Part shown: in pieces, positions 27,799 to 36,509 of the stretch
Layout of the letters: the number at the start of each line of letters is the position of its first letter
Position numbering within the stretch: the first letter of the stretch is position 1
NCBI GenBank assembly: GCA_037446115.1
Contig: JBBIJF010000019.1
Location: 19,830-83,829 of the forward strand
Reading direction: 5' to 3'
Source of the DNA: JANWXD01 sp037446115
GTDB lineage: Bacteria; Acidobacteriota; Terriglobia; Bryobacterales; Bryobacteraceae
DNA length: 64,000 nucleotides
Translations under genes and position numbers: made by a program
The notes under the pieces: generated by a model
Databases searched by the model: none
What the model saw: the letters and a program-made list of their open reading frames with translations, nothing else
What the model was told of the DNA's origin: nothing

Positions 27799-28797
27799 TC
27801 AACCGCCGATAGCGTACATGGGCCGCGGCGGAGCGACAAAGCGCGCCGTGTTAATCTGGTGCCCCTCCCATTTGGCGCGCACAGTCGAGCGTACGACCTC
27901 GAGGATCTCCTCGTCGGCGGCGCCCCCGCGCAGCAGCGCCCGGATGTCGGTTTCCTCCAGAGCAAACAGGCAATAGCGCAGCTTGCCGTCCGCGGTGAGC
28001 CGGATGCGGTTACAGCGGTCGCAGAAGGGCTGACTGACCGAGGCGATGAAGCCCACGGCGCCGCGGCCGTCGGCGTAGCGGTATTCCAGTGCCGGGGCGC
28101 GGGGATCCCGGTTGGGGACGGGAATCAGCGGCGCGATCTCACGGGACAGCGTGTGGATGATCTCCGTCGCCAGCAGGACGCGGTCCCGGAGCCACAGCCC
28201 TTGCCCGTCCAGCGGCATGAACTCGATGAATCGAATTTCCAGATCGTGCTCGCGGCCGAAGCGCGCCAGGGGCACGATGTCCGGCTCGGTCAGGCCTTTG
28301 ACCGCCACGGCGTTGATCTTGACGGGGCGAAAACCCAGTCGGCGGCACAGCTCGATCCCTTCCAGGACCCGCTCCAGATGATCGCGACGCGTGATGTGCG
28401 CGAACCGCTCTCGGTCGAGAGTGTCGAGGTGAATATTGATGCGGCGCAGCCCGGCTTGGTACAGGGCGGCAGCCTGCTCCCGCAGCAGGATGCCGTTGGT
28501 GGTCAGTCCCAGGTCCGTAATTTCGGGGATGCCGGCCAACTTCCGGACCAGCACGGGCAGGTCGCGGCGCATGAGGGGTTCCCCGCCGGTGATGCGGAGC
28601 TTGCGAATGCCGCAACGCACGGCCAGGCGCACAAAGCGCTCGATCTCCTCGAAGGTGAGAATCTCCGGGCGCGGAACGAACTCGACCTCCTCCGGCATGC
28701 AGTAGAAGCAGCGGATGTTGCACCGGTCGGTGACGCTGAGGCGCAGGTTGTCATGAAGCCGTCCAAACGTGTCCCGGAGCTCGCCCGGCGCGTCCAT
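27799..28797 (-). CDS. moaA: GTP 3',8-cyclase (molybdenum cofactor synthesis)
   Basis: The 332-residue radical-SAM enzyme converts GTP to 3',8-cyclo-7,8-dihydro-GTP, the first step of molybdopterin synthesis. The N-terminal CNIRCFYC (C26, C30, C33) binds the SAM [4Fe-4S] cluster. ITGGEPLMRRDLP is the radical-SAM GGE motif. FCDRCNRIRLTADGKLRYCLF provides the second cluster, and the chain ends in GG, required in MoaA for activity. All key residues are present. It lies between nadA (6-bp gap) and nadE (87 bp). A molybdopterin oxidoreductase gene is found at 38810, a possible consumer of the cofactor. Confidence 0.95.
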   Translation of the reverse strand: MDAPGELRDTFGRLHDNLRLSVTDRCNIRCFYCMPEEVEFVPRPEILTFEEIERFVRLAVRCGIRKLRITGGEPLMRRDLPVLVRKLAGIPEITDLGLTTNGILLREQAAALYQAGLRRINIHLDTLDRERFAHITRRDHLERVLEGIELCRRLGFRPVKINAVAVKGLTEPDIVPLARFGREHDLEIRFIEFMPLDGQGLWLRDRVLLATEIIHTLSREIAPLIPVPNRDPRAPALEYRYADGRGAVGFIASVSQPFCDRCNRIRLTADGKLRYCLFALEETDIRALLRGGAADEEILEVVRSTVRAKWEGHQINTARFVAPPRPMYAIGG

Positions 28798-28803
28798 GGC
28801 CCC

Positions 28804-29733
28804 TCACTGCACCGCGAACATGCGCTCGAGCGGCACAAGAGCGCGCTCGAGGATGTCCTCAGGAATTTCGACGCGCGGCTCCAGATCGCGGAGGCAGTCG
28901 CGGAGCTTTTCGAGGGTGTTGCGCTTCATATACGGGCACTCGCTGCAGTTGCAGTTCTCGTTGGGAATGAAGAAAAAGCGCTTGTGGGGCGCCAGCCGCC
29001 GCAGTGAGTGGGAGACGCCGCTTTCGGTCATGACAATGAACTCCTCGGCCGGCGTTTCGACGCACCACTTGATGATGGCGGAGGTGGAGCCGACGAAATC
29101 CGCCTGATCCAGCACTTCCGGGGGGCACTCGGGATGGGCCGCCACCAGCGCTCCGGGATGCTCCGCGCGGGCCGCGGCCAGCCGCCGGGCCGGGAAGGTG
29201 GCATGGACGATGCAGGCCCCCTGCCAGACTTTCATGTTCTCGCGCCCGGTCTGGCGCTTCACCCAGTTGCCCAGATTGGCATCCGGCACAAACAGGACGG
29301 GCTTTTCCGGCGGAATGGAGTTTACGATCTGAACAGCGTTGCGCGAGGTGCAAAGGATGTCGCTTTCGGCTTTCACCTCGATCGAGGTGTTGATGTAGCT
29401 GACCACGACATGGTCCGGGTGCAGCCGCTTCCACGCCCGGAGCTGCTCCACCGGACAGCTGTCCACGAGGCTGCAACCCGCCTCGCGGTCCGGCACGACG
29501 ACGATTCGCTTGGGGTTGAGAACCTTCGCGGTTTCCGCCATGAACCACACGCCGCAAAAGGCAATCACATCCCCGTCGAACTCGCGGGCCTTGCGGGCGA
29601 GCTCGAGACTGTCGCCGACCCAGTCGGCCAGATCCTGGATCTCCGGCTCCTGATAGTGGTGGGCCAGGAGAATCGCCCGCCGCTCTTTCTTGAGCTCCAG
29701 GATCTCTTCGGTGATGGTCCGCGTGGCGAGCAT
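28804..29733 (-). CDS. nadA: Quinolinate synthase
   Basis: This 309-residue enzyme condenses iminoaspartate with dihydroxyacetone phosphate to quinolinate in de novo NAD synthesis. AILLAHHYQEPEIQDLADWVGDSL, FCGVWFMAETAK, DREAGCSLVDSCP, HPECPPEV and NENCNCSECPYMKRNTLEKL are all family signatures. The three cluster Cys positions are present in the first (CGVWFM), HPEC and CNCSEC regions. The compact length fits the short bacterial type. A TAAAAT hexamer lies upstream on the minus strand (29760-29755). It heads the likely nadA-moaA-nadE-propeller-GH57 cluster. No nadB or nadC is seen here. Confidence 0.94.
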   Translation of the reverse strand: MLATRTITEEILELKKERRAILLAHHYQEPEIQDLADWVGDSLELARKAREFDGDVIAFCGVWFMAETAKVLNPKRIVVVPDREAGCSLVDSCPVEQLRAWKRLHPDHVVVSYINTSIEVKAESDILCTSRNAVQIVNSIPPEKPVLFVPDANLGNWVKRQTGRENMKVWQGACIVHATFPARRLAAARAEHPGALVAAHPECPPEVLDQADFVGSTSAIIKWCVETPAEEFIVMTESGVSHSLRRLAPHKRFFFIPNENCNCSECPYMKRNTLEKLRDCLRDLEPRVEIPEDILERALVPLERMFAVQ

Positions 29734-29811
29734 GGGCTGGCCGGACTTTTCTCCATTTTAACAAAGCCATGCAAACCGGAACGCTACGTACCGCGCCCGC
29801 CGCCACTAGGC

Positions 29812-29817
29812 TACAAT
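29812..29817 (+). promoter_or_regulatory. -10-like hexamer placing the M2 peptidase transcript start at its GTG codon
   Basis: TACAAT ends 6 nt before GTG 29824, so transcription from it would begin at about the start codon itself. No -35 match is obvious. The neighbouring divergent nadA gene has TAAAAT at 29760-29755 on the other strand. Confidence 0.4.
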
Positions 29818-29823
29818 CACCCT

Positions 29824-31608
29824 GTGCGACCATGCGCCTGGCTCGTGGCGGCCTGCTGCCTGACGGCAGGCTGCGCCGGACCTTCCTCCCGCTCCCAGGT
29901 CCAGGAATTCCTCAGCATGTACAACGAGATTGACCAGCGGCTGGGCACAATCGCCGCCGAGGCGGAATGGCTGGCCTCGACGGATGTGAGCGAGGAGCAC
30001 ACGGGGCGGCGGATCGGAGCGCAGCGGGCTCACGCGGGCTTCCGCGGCAGTCGCTACGTCATCGAAAACAGCCGGCGTTACCTTCAACTGCGCGGGTCGC
30101 TCGGAGAGCTGGAATTCCGGCAGCTGGACAAGATCCTGCTAAACGCCGCCGAATCGCCGGGAACCATCCCGGACGTGGTGGCGAAACGAATCGAACTCGA
30201 GGCCCGGCTGAGCGCAACGTTGGACGGATTTACGTTTTGTCTCGACGAGCGGGCGGGCAAGTGCCGCACGCCGGTGACGCCCAACCAGATTGACCAAGTG
30301 CTGCTCGGTTCACGCGATGTGGTCGAGCGACGCAGAATCTGGGAGACCTCCAAGCAGCCGGGACCGGCGCTCAAAGAGGGACTGGCCGCAGTGCGGGATC
30401 TCCGCAACCGCGTGGCCACCGAACTGGGCTACTCCTCGTACTTCCACCTCCAGGTTGCCGACTACGGCATGACAGTGGCCGAAATGATGCAGCTCATGGA
30501 GAAGACGTTCCGCGAGGTGGAGCCTCTGTACCGGCGTTTGCACGCCTACGCGCGGCGCAAGCTCGCGGCCCGTTACCGCCAGCCGGTGCCGGAGCGGATT
30601 CCTGCGCACTGGCTCCCGAACCGCTGGGGGCAGGAGTGGCCCGGCCTCGCCGAGACGCCGAACCTGGACGATCTGTTCCGCGAGAAGACTCCGGAATGGA
30701 TCGTGCAGCAGGCGGAGCGCTTTTACACCTCTCTGGGTTGGCCCGCTTTACCGCACAGCTTTTGGGAGAAATCCGATCTCTACCAGCTTCCCCCGGGGGC
30801 CACCCGAAAAAAGAACACGCATGCCTCGGCCTGGCACGTGGACCGCGACCGGGACGTGCGCTGCCTGATGAGCGTGGTGCCGAATTTCCGGTGGTTCGAG
30901 ACGTCTCATCACGAGCTGGGCCATGTCTATTACTTCCTGGCCTACTCCAATCCCAATGTGCCCGTGGTGTTGCGAGAAGGCGCCAACCGGGCGTTTCACG
31001 AAGCGGTCGGCGACCTGATCGGGATCGCCGCGCGCCAGGAGCCGTACTTGCGCCAAATCGGCATCCTGCCGGCGGGCCACAACATAGACCGCATGGAGTG
31101 GCTTCTGGATGAGGCGCTCGATAGCGCCGTCGTGTTTTTACCGTGGGCGGCAGGCGTGATGACCCACTTCGAATATGAGCTCTACGAGCGCAACCTGCCG
31201 GCGGACCAGTTCAATCGCCGCTGGTGGGAGCTGGTCGCACGCTTTCAGGGCATCGAGCCGCCGGCGCCGCGCGGCGAGCAGTACTGCGACGCCTGCACCA
31301 AGACCCACATCGTAGACGATCCGGCGCAGTATTACGACTACGCCATCGCCACGCTCATCAAGTACCAGCTGCACGACTACATCGCCCGGAGGATCCTGAA
31401 ACAGGATCCGCGGGCATGCAACTACTACGGAAACAAAGAAGTGGGCAAGTGGCTCTGGGAGTTGCTGAGTCTCGGAGCGACGCGGGACTGGCGGCAGGTC
31501 ATTCGGGAGAAGACGGGGGAAGATCTCAGCTCCCGTGCGCTGCTCGAGTACTTCCGGCCGCTAGAAACGTACCTGAACCAGACGCCGGAAGCCAGCGACG
31601 TCCGCTAG
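29824..31608 (+). CDS. M2-family (ACE-like) peptidyl-dipeptidase lipoprotein
   Basis: The 594-residue product begins at GTG 29824 with a lipoprotein signal ending LTAGC (C17). The zinc site HELGH lies at residues 363-367, and FHEAVGD provides the third ligand, E393, within LREGANRAFHEAVGDL, which is the gluzincin arrangement of angiotensin-converting-enzyme-like M2 peptidases. TPNQID, RYRQPVPERIPAHWLPNRWGQEW and the C-terminal EQYCDAC region fit the same family. It should remove C-terminal dipeptides from peptides at the cell envelope. The frame is open far upstream (to 29008), but that part is antisense to nadA and not coding. Confidence 0.9.
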   Translation: MRPCAWLVAACCLTAGCAGPSSRSQVQEFLSMYNEIDQRLGTIAAEAEWLASTDVSEEHTGRRIGAQRAHAGFRGSRYVIENSRRYLQLRGSLGELEFRQLDKILLNAAESPGTIPDVVAKRIELEARLSATLDGFTFCLDERAGKCRTPVTPNQIDQVLLGSRDVVERRRIWETSKQPGPALKEGLAAVRDLRNRVATELGYSSYFHLQVADYGMTVAEMMQLMEKTFREVEPLYRRLHAYARRKLAARYRQPVPERIPAHWLPNRWGQEWPGLAETPNLDDLFREKTPEWIVQQAERFYTSLGWPALPHSFWEKSDLYQLPPGATRKKNTHASAWHVDRDRDVRCLMSVVPNFRWFETSHHELGHVYYFLAYSNPNVPVVLREGANRAFHEAVGDLIGIAARQEPYLRQIGILPAGHNIDRMEWLLDEALDSAVVFLPWAAGVMTHFEYELYERNLPADQFNRRWWELVARFQGIEPPAPRGEQYCDACTKTHIVDDPAQYYDYAIATLIKYQLHDYIARRILKQDPRACNYYGNKEVGKWLWELLSLGATRDWRQVIREKTGEDLSSRALLEYFRPLETYLNQTPEASDVR

Positions 31609-31701
31609 TGCCGCGGGCGCTTTGACGGCCCGTGTTCGCAACTTGACAGGCGGTGACCGTCCGTGTCACGCCAGGACAATCGCGGGTTCGCTCTCGCCGG
31701 C

Positions 31702-32352
31702 TCAGCGTTGCGATGCCCCGTCTTGCGTCTTGAGCTCGAACACCAGGAAATACTGGTAGGGCAAGAAGTCAAAGCTGCGCGCGAGCTTGAAACCTGCGGC
31801 CTTGAACTCCTCGATGACCTGTTCTTCGGAGAGCTTATGGTCTACCGGAGGCCCCACCGGCAGAGGCCGCTTGTGGAAGTCAATGTTCACGATGCGGCCG
31901 CCGGGCTTCAGGGCGCGCTTCAGCCTGGCGTAGTACGCAGGACGGTTCTCGATGTGATGCAGGACGTTGCAGAAGAAGATGGTGTCCACAGAGCGCTCGG
32001 GCAGTCGGGGGTCGTCCGGCGCTGCCAGAACGAACTCTACATTCGGGGGCGCGTTCTTGCGAGCGCGCTCCAGCAGGCCGGCGTCAATGTCCACGGCGTA
32101 CACCTTGGCGGCGTGCCGGGCGAAGCGGCGGGTGAAGTAACCCGTGCCCGCTCCAATGTCGGCCACCGATTCCCCGGGCCGGAAACCGAGGGTCTGAACC
32201 ACCTGGTCCGGTTTCTGCCACTCGTCGCGCTGCGGGTTTTCCAGGAACCGGACGTATTCATCCGAGGCCCGGGGCGGATGATCGTGCGGCTGCTGCGCGA
32301 GGGCCGCAAGAACGGCCGCCACCGCCAGAGCCGGCCACCATCGCGATTTCAT
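31702..32352 (-). CDS. SAM-dependent methyltransferase with export signal
   Basis: The 216-residue protein combines a predicted signal peptide (SRWWPALAVAAVLAALAQQ) with a class I methyltransferase fold: VADIGAGTGYFTRRFA (motif I), VYAVDIDAGLLERA, EFVLAAPDDPRLPERSVDTIFFCNVLHHI and ALKPGGRIVNIDF. Cleavage after AALA or AQQ would release a soluble ~195-residue domain beginning HDHPPRASDEYVRFLENPQRDEWQKP. Exported methyltransferases of this shape recur in Acidobacteriota and Planctomycetes, although SAM is cytoplasmic, so either the segment is an uncleaved membrane anchor or the function is unusual. The start overlaps the upstream permease stop by 4 bp (ATGA). Confidence 0.82.
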   Translation of the reverse strand: MKSRWWPALAVAAVLAALAQQPHDHPPRASDEYVRFLENPQRDEWQKPDQVVQTLGFRPGESVADIGAGTGYFTRRFARHAAKVYAVDIDAGLLERARKNAPPNVEFVLAAPDDPRLPERSVDTIFFCNVLHHIENRPAYYARLKRALKPGGRIVNIDFHKRPLPVGPPVDHKLSEEQVIEEFKAAGFKLARSFDFLPYQYFLVFELKTQDGASQR

Positions 32353-33857
32353 CTGGCGCTGCCTTCCCGCCCGGCCAGTGCGCTGTGGCGCCGACCGAAC
32401 AGGCCATAGATTATCAGACCGATCGCCAGCCAGACAACAAATCGCACCCAGGTCTCCAGCGGAAGGCTAAGCATGAGCAGCACGCAGCTCAAAATGGAAG
32501 CCAGAGGCAACCAGGGACTCCCCGGTACACGGAAAGCGCGGGGCCGGTCCGGCTGGCGGCGCCGTAGAACGATCACGCCCACCGAAACCAGGATGAAGGC
32601 AAAGAGGGTTCCGATGTTGGCCAAGTCGGCGAACGTCCCGATATCCCAGATGCCCGCCGGGATCCCCACGAACAGGCCGGCCACCCACGTGCTGATGTGC
32701 GGCGTGCGGTGTACCGGATGGACTCGCGAGAAGGCCGCAGGCAGCAGCCCGTCACGGGACATCGCAAACCAGACGCGGGCCTGCCCGTACTGAAACACCA
32801 GCAGAGAGGAAACCATGCCGATGAGGGCGCCGATGCTGACCCACCGGCGGACGCCTTCGAGGCCGAGCGCTTTGAGCGCATTAGCCACCGGCGCCGCGTT
32901 GTTCAGGCTTCGCCAGTCCGAGATCCCCGTGAGCACCAGAGCGACGGCGGTGTACAGCACGGTGCAGATCACCAGCGTGGCGATGATGCCCACAGGCAGA
33001 TCCCGCTGGGGCCGGCGGCACTCCTCGGCCGCAGTGGAAACCGAGTCGAAGCCGATGTAGGTGAAGAAGACGATGGCCGCGCCGGTGAGAACTCCCGCAA
33101 AACCGTTCGGCATGAAGGGCCTCCAGTTCTCGGTCCGGACCGCGTGTGCGGCGCCCACCACAAAGATCAGGATCGCCCCAACCTTAATCAGCACCATGAC
33201 GTTGTTGGTTTCGGCACTCTCCCGGACGCCGCGGACGAGGATGACGGTGAGGATCAGCAGGACGACCAGAGCCGGCAAATTGAACCAGCTTCCGGTGAAC
33301 TCGCCGCCGGAAATCATCGGGCCCGCAATCTGTTTCGGCAGGCGGATGCCGAAGGTTCCCTCCAGCAGGTCGCTGAGATAAGCCGAGAATCCCACCGCTA
33401 CCGCCATGTTGGAGACGGCATACTCCAGGATCAGATCCCAGCCGATGATCCAGGCCACCAGCTCGCCGAGCGTCGCGTAGGAGTAGGTGTAGGCGCTGCC
33501 CGCTACGGGAATCATGGAGGCCAGCTCGGCGTAGCAGAGGGCGGCGAAGCTGCACGCCAGCGCCGTGAGCAGGAACGAGAGCGAGACGGCCGGCCCGGCG
33601 CCGGGGCGCCCGAAGGTTGAGGTGACGTCGGTGCCGTGGAGGAGCAGTTCCAACACGGGCGCGTGAAGGATCGAGCGGTAGCTCAGCGTCTCGCCCGCGG
33701 CCGCCGTCCCGGTGAGGATGAAGATGCCGGAGCCGATGACCGCGCCGATTCCCAGAGCGGTCAGACTGACCGGCCCCAGAGTTCGCCGGAGCCGCTTCTC
33801 GGGTGCCTCCGCGGCTGCAATCAGTTCATCAATGCTCTTGGTCCGGAACAGGTTCAT
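32349..33857 (-). CDS. APC-superfamily amino acid permease
   Basis: The 502-residue membrane protein has 12-14 helices and the amino acid/polyamine/organocation permease signatures: LTALGIGAVIGSGIFILTGTAA in TM1, CYAELASMIPVAGSAYTYSYATLGELVAWIIGWDLILEY in TM2-3, and VFFTYIGFDSVSTAAEECRRPQRDLP in TM6. It resembles cationic amino acid transporters (CAT/YfnA group). A proline-rich, substrate-specific region cannot be read. It precedes the methyltransferase gene with a 4-bp overlap. It is separated by 51 bp from the helicase-linked small gene upstream on the same strand. No strong ribosome site is seen at ATG 33857. Confidence 0.88.
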   Translation of the reverse strand: MNLFRTKSIDELIAAAEAPEKRLRRTLGPVSLTALGIGAVIGSGIFILTGTAAAGETLSYRSILHAPVLELLLHGTDVTSTFGRPGAGPAVSLSFLLTALACSFAALCYAELASMIPVAGSAYTYSYATLGELVAWIIGWDLILEYAVSNMAVAVGFSAYLSDLLEGTFGIRLPKQIAGPMISGGEFTGSWFNLPALVVLLILTVILVRGVRESAETNNVMVLIKVGAILIFVVGAAHAVRTENWRPFMPNGFAGVLTGAAIVFFTYIGFDSVSTAAEECRRPQRDLPVGIIATLVICTVLYTAVALVLTGISDWRSLNNAAPVANALKALGLEGVRRWVSIGALIGMVSSLLVFQYGQARVWFAMSRDGLLPAAFSRVHPVHRTPHISTWVAGLFVGIPAGIWDIGTFADLANIGTLFAFILVSVGVIVLRRRQPDRPRAFRVPGSPWLPLASILSCVLLMLSLPLETWVRFVVWLAIGLIIYGLFGRRHSALAGREGSAR

Positions 33858-33908
33858 GAACCGACACCGCGATGTTGCAGCCGGCGCCCCAGGGCAGGGA
33901 AGCGGCGC

Positions 33909-34067
33909 TTAGCGCTTGCGCTGGCCCTTGGCCATCTTCTTGACCTTTTTCTTGTGGGCGCCCCGCGGCACGCCGGCCGGGCGCTTTTGCTTGGGCGGCG
34001 CTTTTTTGCGCGCCTCTCGTTTCAAACGCTTGCGCTCGGCCCTGTCTTTGATGTGTTTGGTGTTCAT
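33909..34067 (-). CDS. 52-residue highly basic protein coupled to the helicase gene
   Basis: The start ATG (34067-34065) overlaps the UvrD/PcrA stop in an ATGA junction, and a 52-residue frame follows. It is extremely basic: 24 of 52 residues are Lys or Arg, with runs such as RKRLKREARKKAPPKQKR and HKKKVKKMAKGQRKR, no Cys and almost no hydrophobic core. Such a chain would be disordered and bind nucleic acid or ribosomes. I do not recognise the family. The coupling implies synthesis in proportion to the helicase. The longer open frame to 34571 is antisense-frame shadow inside the helicase gene. Confidence 0.65.
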   Translation of the reverse strand: MNTKHIKDRAERKRLKREARKKAPPKQKRPAGVPRGAHKKKVKKMAKGQRKR

Positions 34068-36355
34068 TCTTCGATGCTGAGTCCTGCGTGTTTCTGGATG
34101 AGCTTTTTCAAACCGTAACTTGGAAAGTGTACCGTAAGCTTGGCCTCGTCGCCGTCCCCCTCTTTGCGGAGCACCGTGCCGCGGCCGTAACGGGGGTGAT
34201 GCACGGTTGTGCCCGGTCCCGGGTCGCTCCGGCGGGACCGCGCCGGAGGCTGCGGCGGCCGGGGTGGGGGCGCCGGCGTGGGAAGGCCCTGCCCGCGTGC
34301 CGCGAAAAACCGGCGGATGTGCTCTTCGGAATCGTACGTGGTGGCCGGAAAGGCGCCTCGCCGGGCGGCCTGGCGCACCTGGTGGCGTTCCACGAAAAGA
34401 TCCGGGCCGGCGCAGGCGGCCGAGCCGAGATCTTCGGTCAGGTGCGACGGAACCTCGGCGAGAAACCGGGAGGGTGTGCGCACCTCCGGTTCTCCGGCGG
34501 CAAAGCGGCGCCGCTGGCGCGCCCAGGTCAGGATCAGGCGCTTCTGCGCCCGCGTCATGCCCACGTAGCACAGCCGGCGCTCCTCTTCGAGCATGGCCGG
34601 GTCCTGGAGCGACCGCGCATGGGGGAACAGGCCTTCCTCCATCCCCGCCATGAAGACGACCGGGAACTCCAGGCCTTTGGCGTTGTGGAGCGTCAACAGC
34701 AGGACTTGCGCGCGCTCATCCAGGGTATCGGCCTCTGAGACGAGGGCCGCGTGATCCAAAAACGCCGCAATATCCTCGCCGCGTTCGGCGGCTTCGGCGG
34801 CGGCGTTGACGAGCTCCTCCAAATTCTCCAGCCGGCTCTCCGATTCGGGCGTGCCATCGTCGAGCATGCGCAGATATCCGGTGCGCTCCAGAATCAGGCG
34901 CAACACCGCGTCCACGGGTTGCGAGGCTGCGGCCTCTCTGAGCTCTTCTATGAGGCTTCGAAACGCCTGAAGTGCCGCTTCGGCTCGCGTCCCGAGCACG
35001 TGTTGCTCGAGCATCCGCTCGATGGCAGTCCAGGGACTCAGGCCGTGCTCTGCGGCATAACGCTCGATCTGCTCGACCGTCGTCTTTCCGATGCCACGGG
35101 CCGGAGTGTTGATGATCCGGAGAAGGCTGACGGAGTCCTGCGGGGCGACCAAGAGTTTGAGATAGGCCAGCACATCCTTGATTTCGGCGCGCTGGTAGAA
35201 ACTGAACCCTCCCACCACCAGGTATTTGCGACCGTACCGCCGCAGGGCTTCCTCCATCTGCCGGGACTGGGCGTTGGTCCGGTATAGAACCGCGACGCGC
35301 GTGCCCGGATCCTCCCGCAGGATGCGTTCGATGGTGTCGGCGATGAAGAGCGCTTCCTGCTCTCCGTCGGCCGCCTCGAAAAGTCCGATGGGGCTGCCGG
35401 GCGGAGCCTCGGTCCACAGCCACTTGCCGATGCGCTGGGTGTTGTGGGCGACGACCGAACTGGCCGCCTCCAGGATGTTGCCGCTCGAGCGATAGTTCTG
35501 CTCGAGACGAATGATCCGGGCCTCCGGAAAGTCTCGCTCGAAGTCCAGGATGTTGCGGATATCGGCGCCCCGCCAGCCGTAGATGGACTGGTCCTCGTCG
35601 CCCACCGCGCAAACATTCCGGTGCTGTTCTGTCAGCAGGCGCACCAGTTCGTACTGGCTCCGGTTGGTGTCCTGGTATTCGTCAATCAACAGATAGCGGA
35701 AGCGCTCGTTGTAGTGGCGGCGGACGGCCTCATCCAGCCGCAGCAGCCGTACGGTTTCGAGCAGCAGGTCGTCAAAATCCAGGGCGTTGGCCTGACGCAG
35801 GCGGGCTTCGTACTCCTCATAGATCAGCGCCAGGCGCGAGGTGCGGGGATCCGTCGAGGCTTGATACAGATCGGCAGGCGTTTGCTGGTGATTCTTGGCG
35901 AAGCTGATCCGCGACAGCACGGCCCGGTGCTGCATGAACTTCTCATCCAGTCCGTGGTGGCGGAAGACGGCCTTGATAAGGGCAAGCTGGTCGTCCTCGT
36001 CGTAGATGGTGAAGGCCGGGGTGAAGCCAGGCCGCCAAGCCGCGAGCGGACCGCCGTCCCGCCGCAGAACACGGACGCAGAAGGAGTGAAATGTCGAAAC
36101 CCACGGAAGGTGGCCCAGATGGGCTTGGCCGAGCAGCGCCCCCACGCGCTCGGCCATCTCCTGGGCAGCCTTGTTCGTGAATGTGACGGCCAGGATCGAG
36201 GAGGCCGGAACCTTGCGAGCGCCGATCAGGTAGGCGATCCGATGCGTGATGACACGCGTCTTTCCACTCCCCGCTCCAGCGAGGATCAACAGCGGTCCGT
36301 CGCCATGGCGAACCGCCTCCTGCTGGGATGGGTTGAGACCGGAGAGGAAGTCCAT
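34064..36355 (-). CDS. pcrA: UvrD/PcrA-type superfamily 1 DNA helicase
   Basis: The 763-residue protein contains all SF1A motifs: NPSQQEAV (Q motif), LAGAGSGKTRVITHRIAYLI (Walker A), ILAVTFTNKAAQEMAERV (Ia), LLIDEYQDTNRSQYE (Walker B), VGDEDQSIYGWRGAD (III), RLEQNYRSSGNIL (IV), LLTLHNAKGLEFPVVFMAGMEEGLFPHAR (V), and LCYVGMTRAQKRL (VI). The C-terminal tail with HPRYGRGTVLRKEGDG matches the PcrA/UvrD RNA-polymerase-interacting Tudor-like domain. It would act in nucleotide excision repair and in removing stalled RecA or RNA polymerase. MDFLSGLNPSQ at 36355 is the family-like start, 7 nt after the predicted transcript start. The frame is open to 36430. PcrA or UvrD cannot be separated by sequence alone. 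Confidence 0.93.
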   Translation of the reverse strand: MDFLSGLNPSQQEAVRHGDGPLLILAGAGSGKTRVITHRIAYLIGARKVPASSILAVTFTNKAAQEMAERVGALLGQAHLGHLPWVSTFHSFCVRVLRRDGGPLAAWRPGFTPAFTIYDEDDQLALIKAVFRHHGLDEKFMQHRAVLSRISFAKNHQQTPADLYQASTDPRTSRLALIYEEYEARLRQANALDFDDLLLETVRLLRLDEAVRRHYNERFRYLLIDEYQDTNRSQYELVRLLTEQHRNVCAVGDEDQSIYGWRGADIRNILDFERDFPEARIIRLEQNYRSSGNILEAASSVVAHNTQRIGKWLWTEAPPGSPIGLFEAADGEQEALFIADTIERILREDPGTRVAVLYRTNAQSRQMEEALRRYGRKYLVVGGFSFYQRAEIKDVLAYLKLLVAPQDSVSLLRIINTPARGIGKTTVEQIERYAAEHGLSPWTAIERMLEQHVLGTRAEAALQAFRSLIEELREAAASQPVDAVLRLILERTGYLRMLDDGTPESESRLENLEELVNAAAEAAERGEDIAAFLDHAALVSEADTLDERAQVLLLTLHNAKGLEFPVVFMAGMEEGLFPHARSLQDPAMLEEERRLCYVGMTRAQKRLILTWARQRRRFAAGEPEVRTPSRFLAEVPSHLTEDLGSAACAGPDLFVERHQVRQAARRGAFPATTYDSEEHIRRFFAARGQGLPTPAPPPRPPQPPARSRRSDPGPGTTVHHPRYGRGTVLRKEGDGDEAKLTVHFPSYGLKKLIQKHAGLSIEE

Positions 36356-36368
36356 CGGCGCGGTATTG

Positions 36369-36374
36369 ATTCTA
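36369..36374 (-). promoter_or_regulatory. -10-like hexamer of the helicase gene
   Basis: TAGAAT is read on the minus strand at 36374-36369. A start of transcription near 36362 would leave about 7 nt before ATG 36355, again a near-leaderless arrangement. No clear -35 is visible. Confidence 0.4.
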
Positions 36375-36462
36375 ACACGGGCCGGTTCCCACCCCCTGAA
36401 TACCCACATACGTGGCAAGAGAATACCCATAAATGATCTTCGATTACCACTCTGATGAGTGG

Positions 36463-36509
36463 TTGCAGTTTGAAAGATAGTTCTAGTACAACTAGGACAT
36501 GACTAGGAC
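36463..36509 (+). promoter_or_regulatory. Promoter with overlapping inverted and direct repeats
   Basis: TTGCAG (36463-36468), 18 bp, then TACAAC (36487-36492) predict a transcript start at about 36499, the A of an ATG. CTAGT-ACA-ACTAG (36483-36495) is a perfect inverted repeat over the -10, and ACTAGGAC occurs twice (36491-36498 and 36502-36509). The layout resembles an operator where a repressor would block polymerase. Confidence 0.5.

Noticed and set aside
29008..29823. Upstream extension of the M2 peptidase frame
   Set aside because: It lies antisense over nadA; the lipoprotein signal at GTG 29824 marks the true N-terminus.
36483..36509. Transposon end or attachment site based on short repeats
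   Set aside because: The repeats are only 5-8 bp and no transposase or integrase gene is nearby; an operator is simpler.
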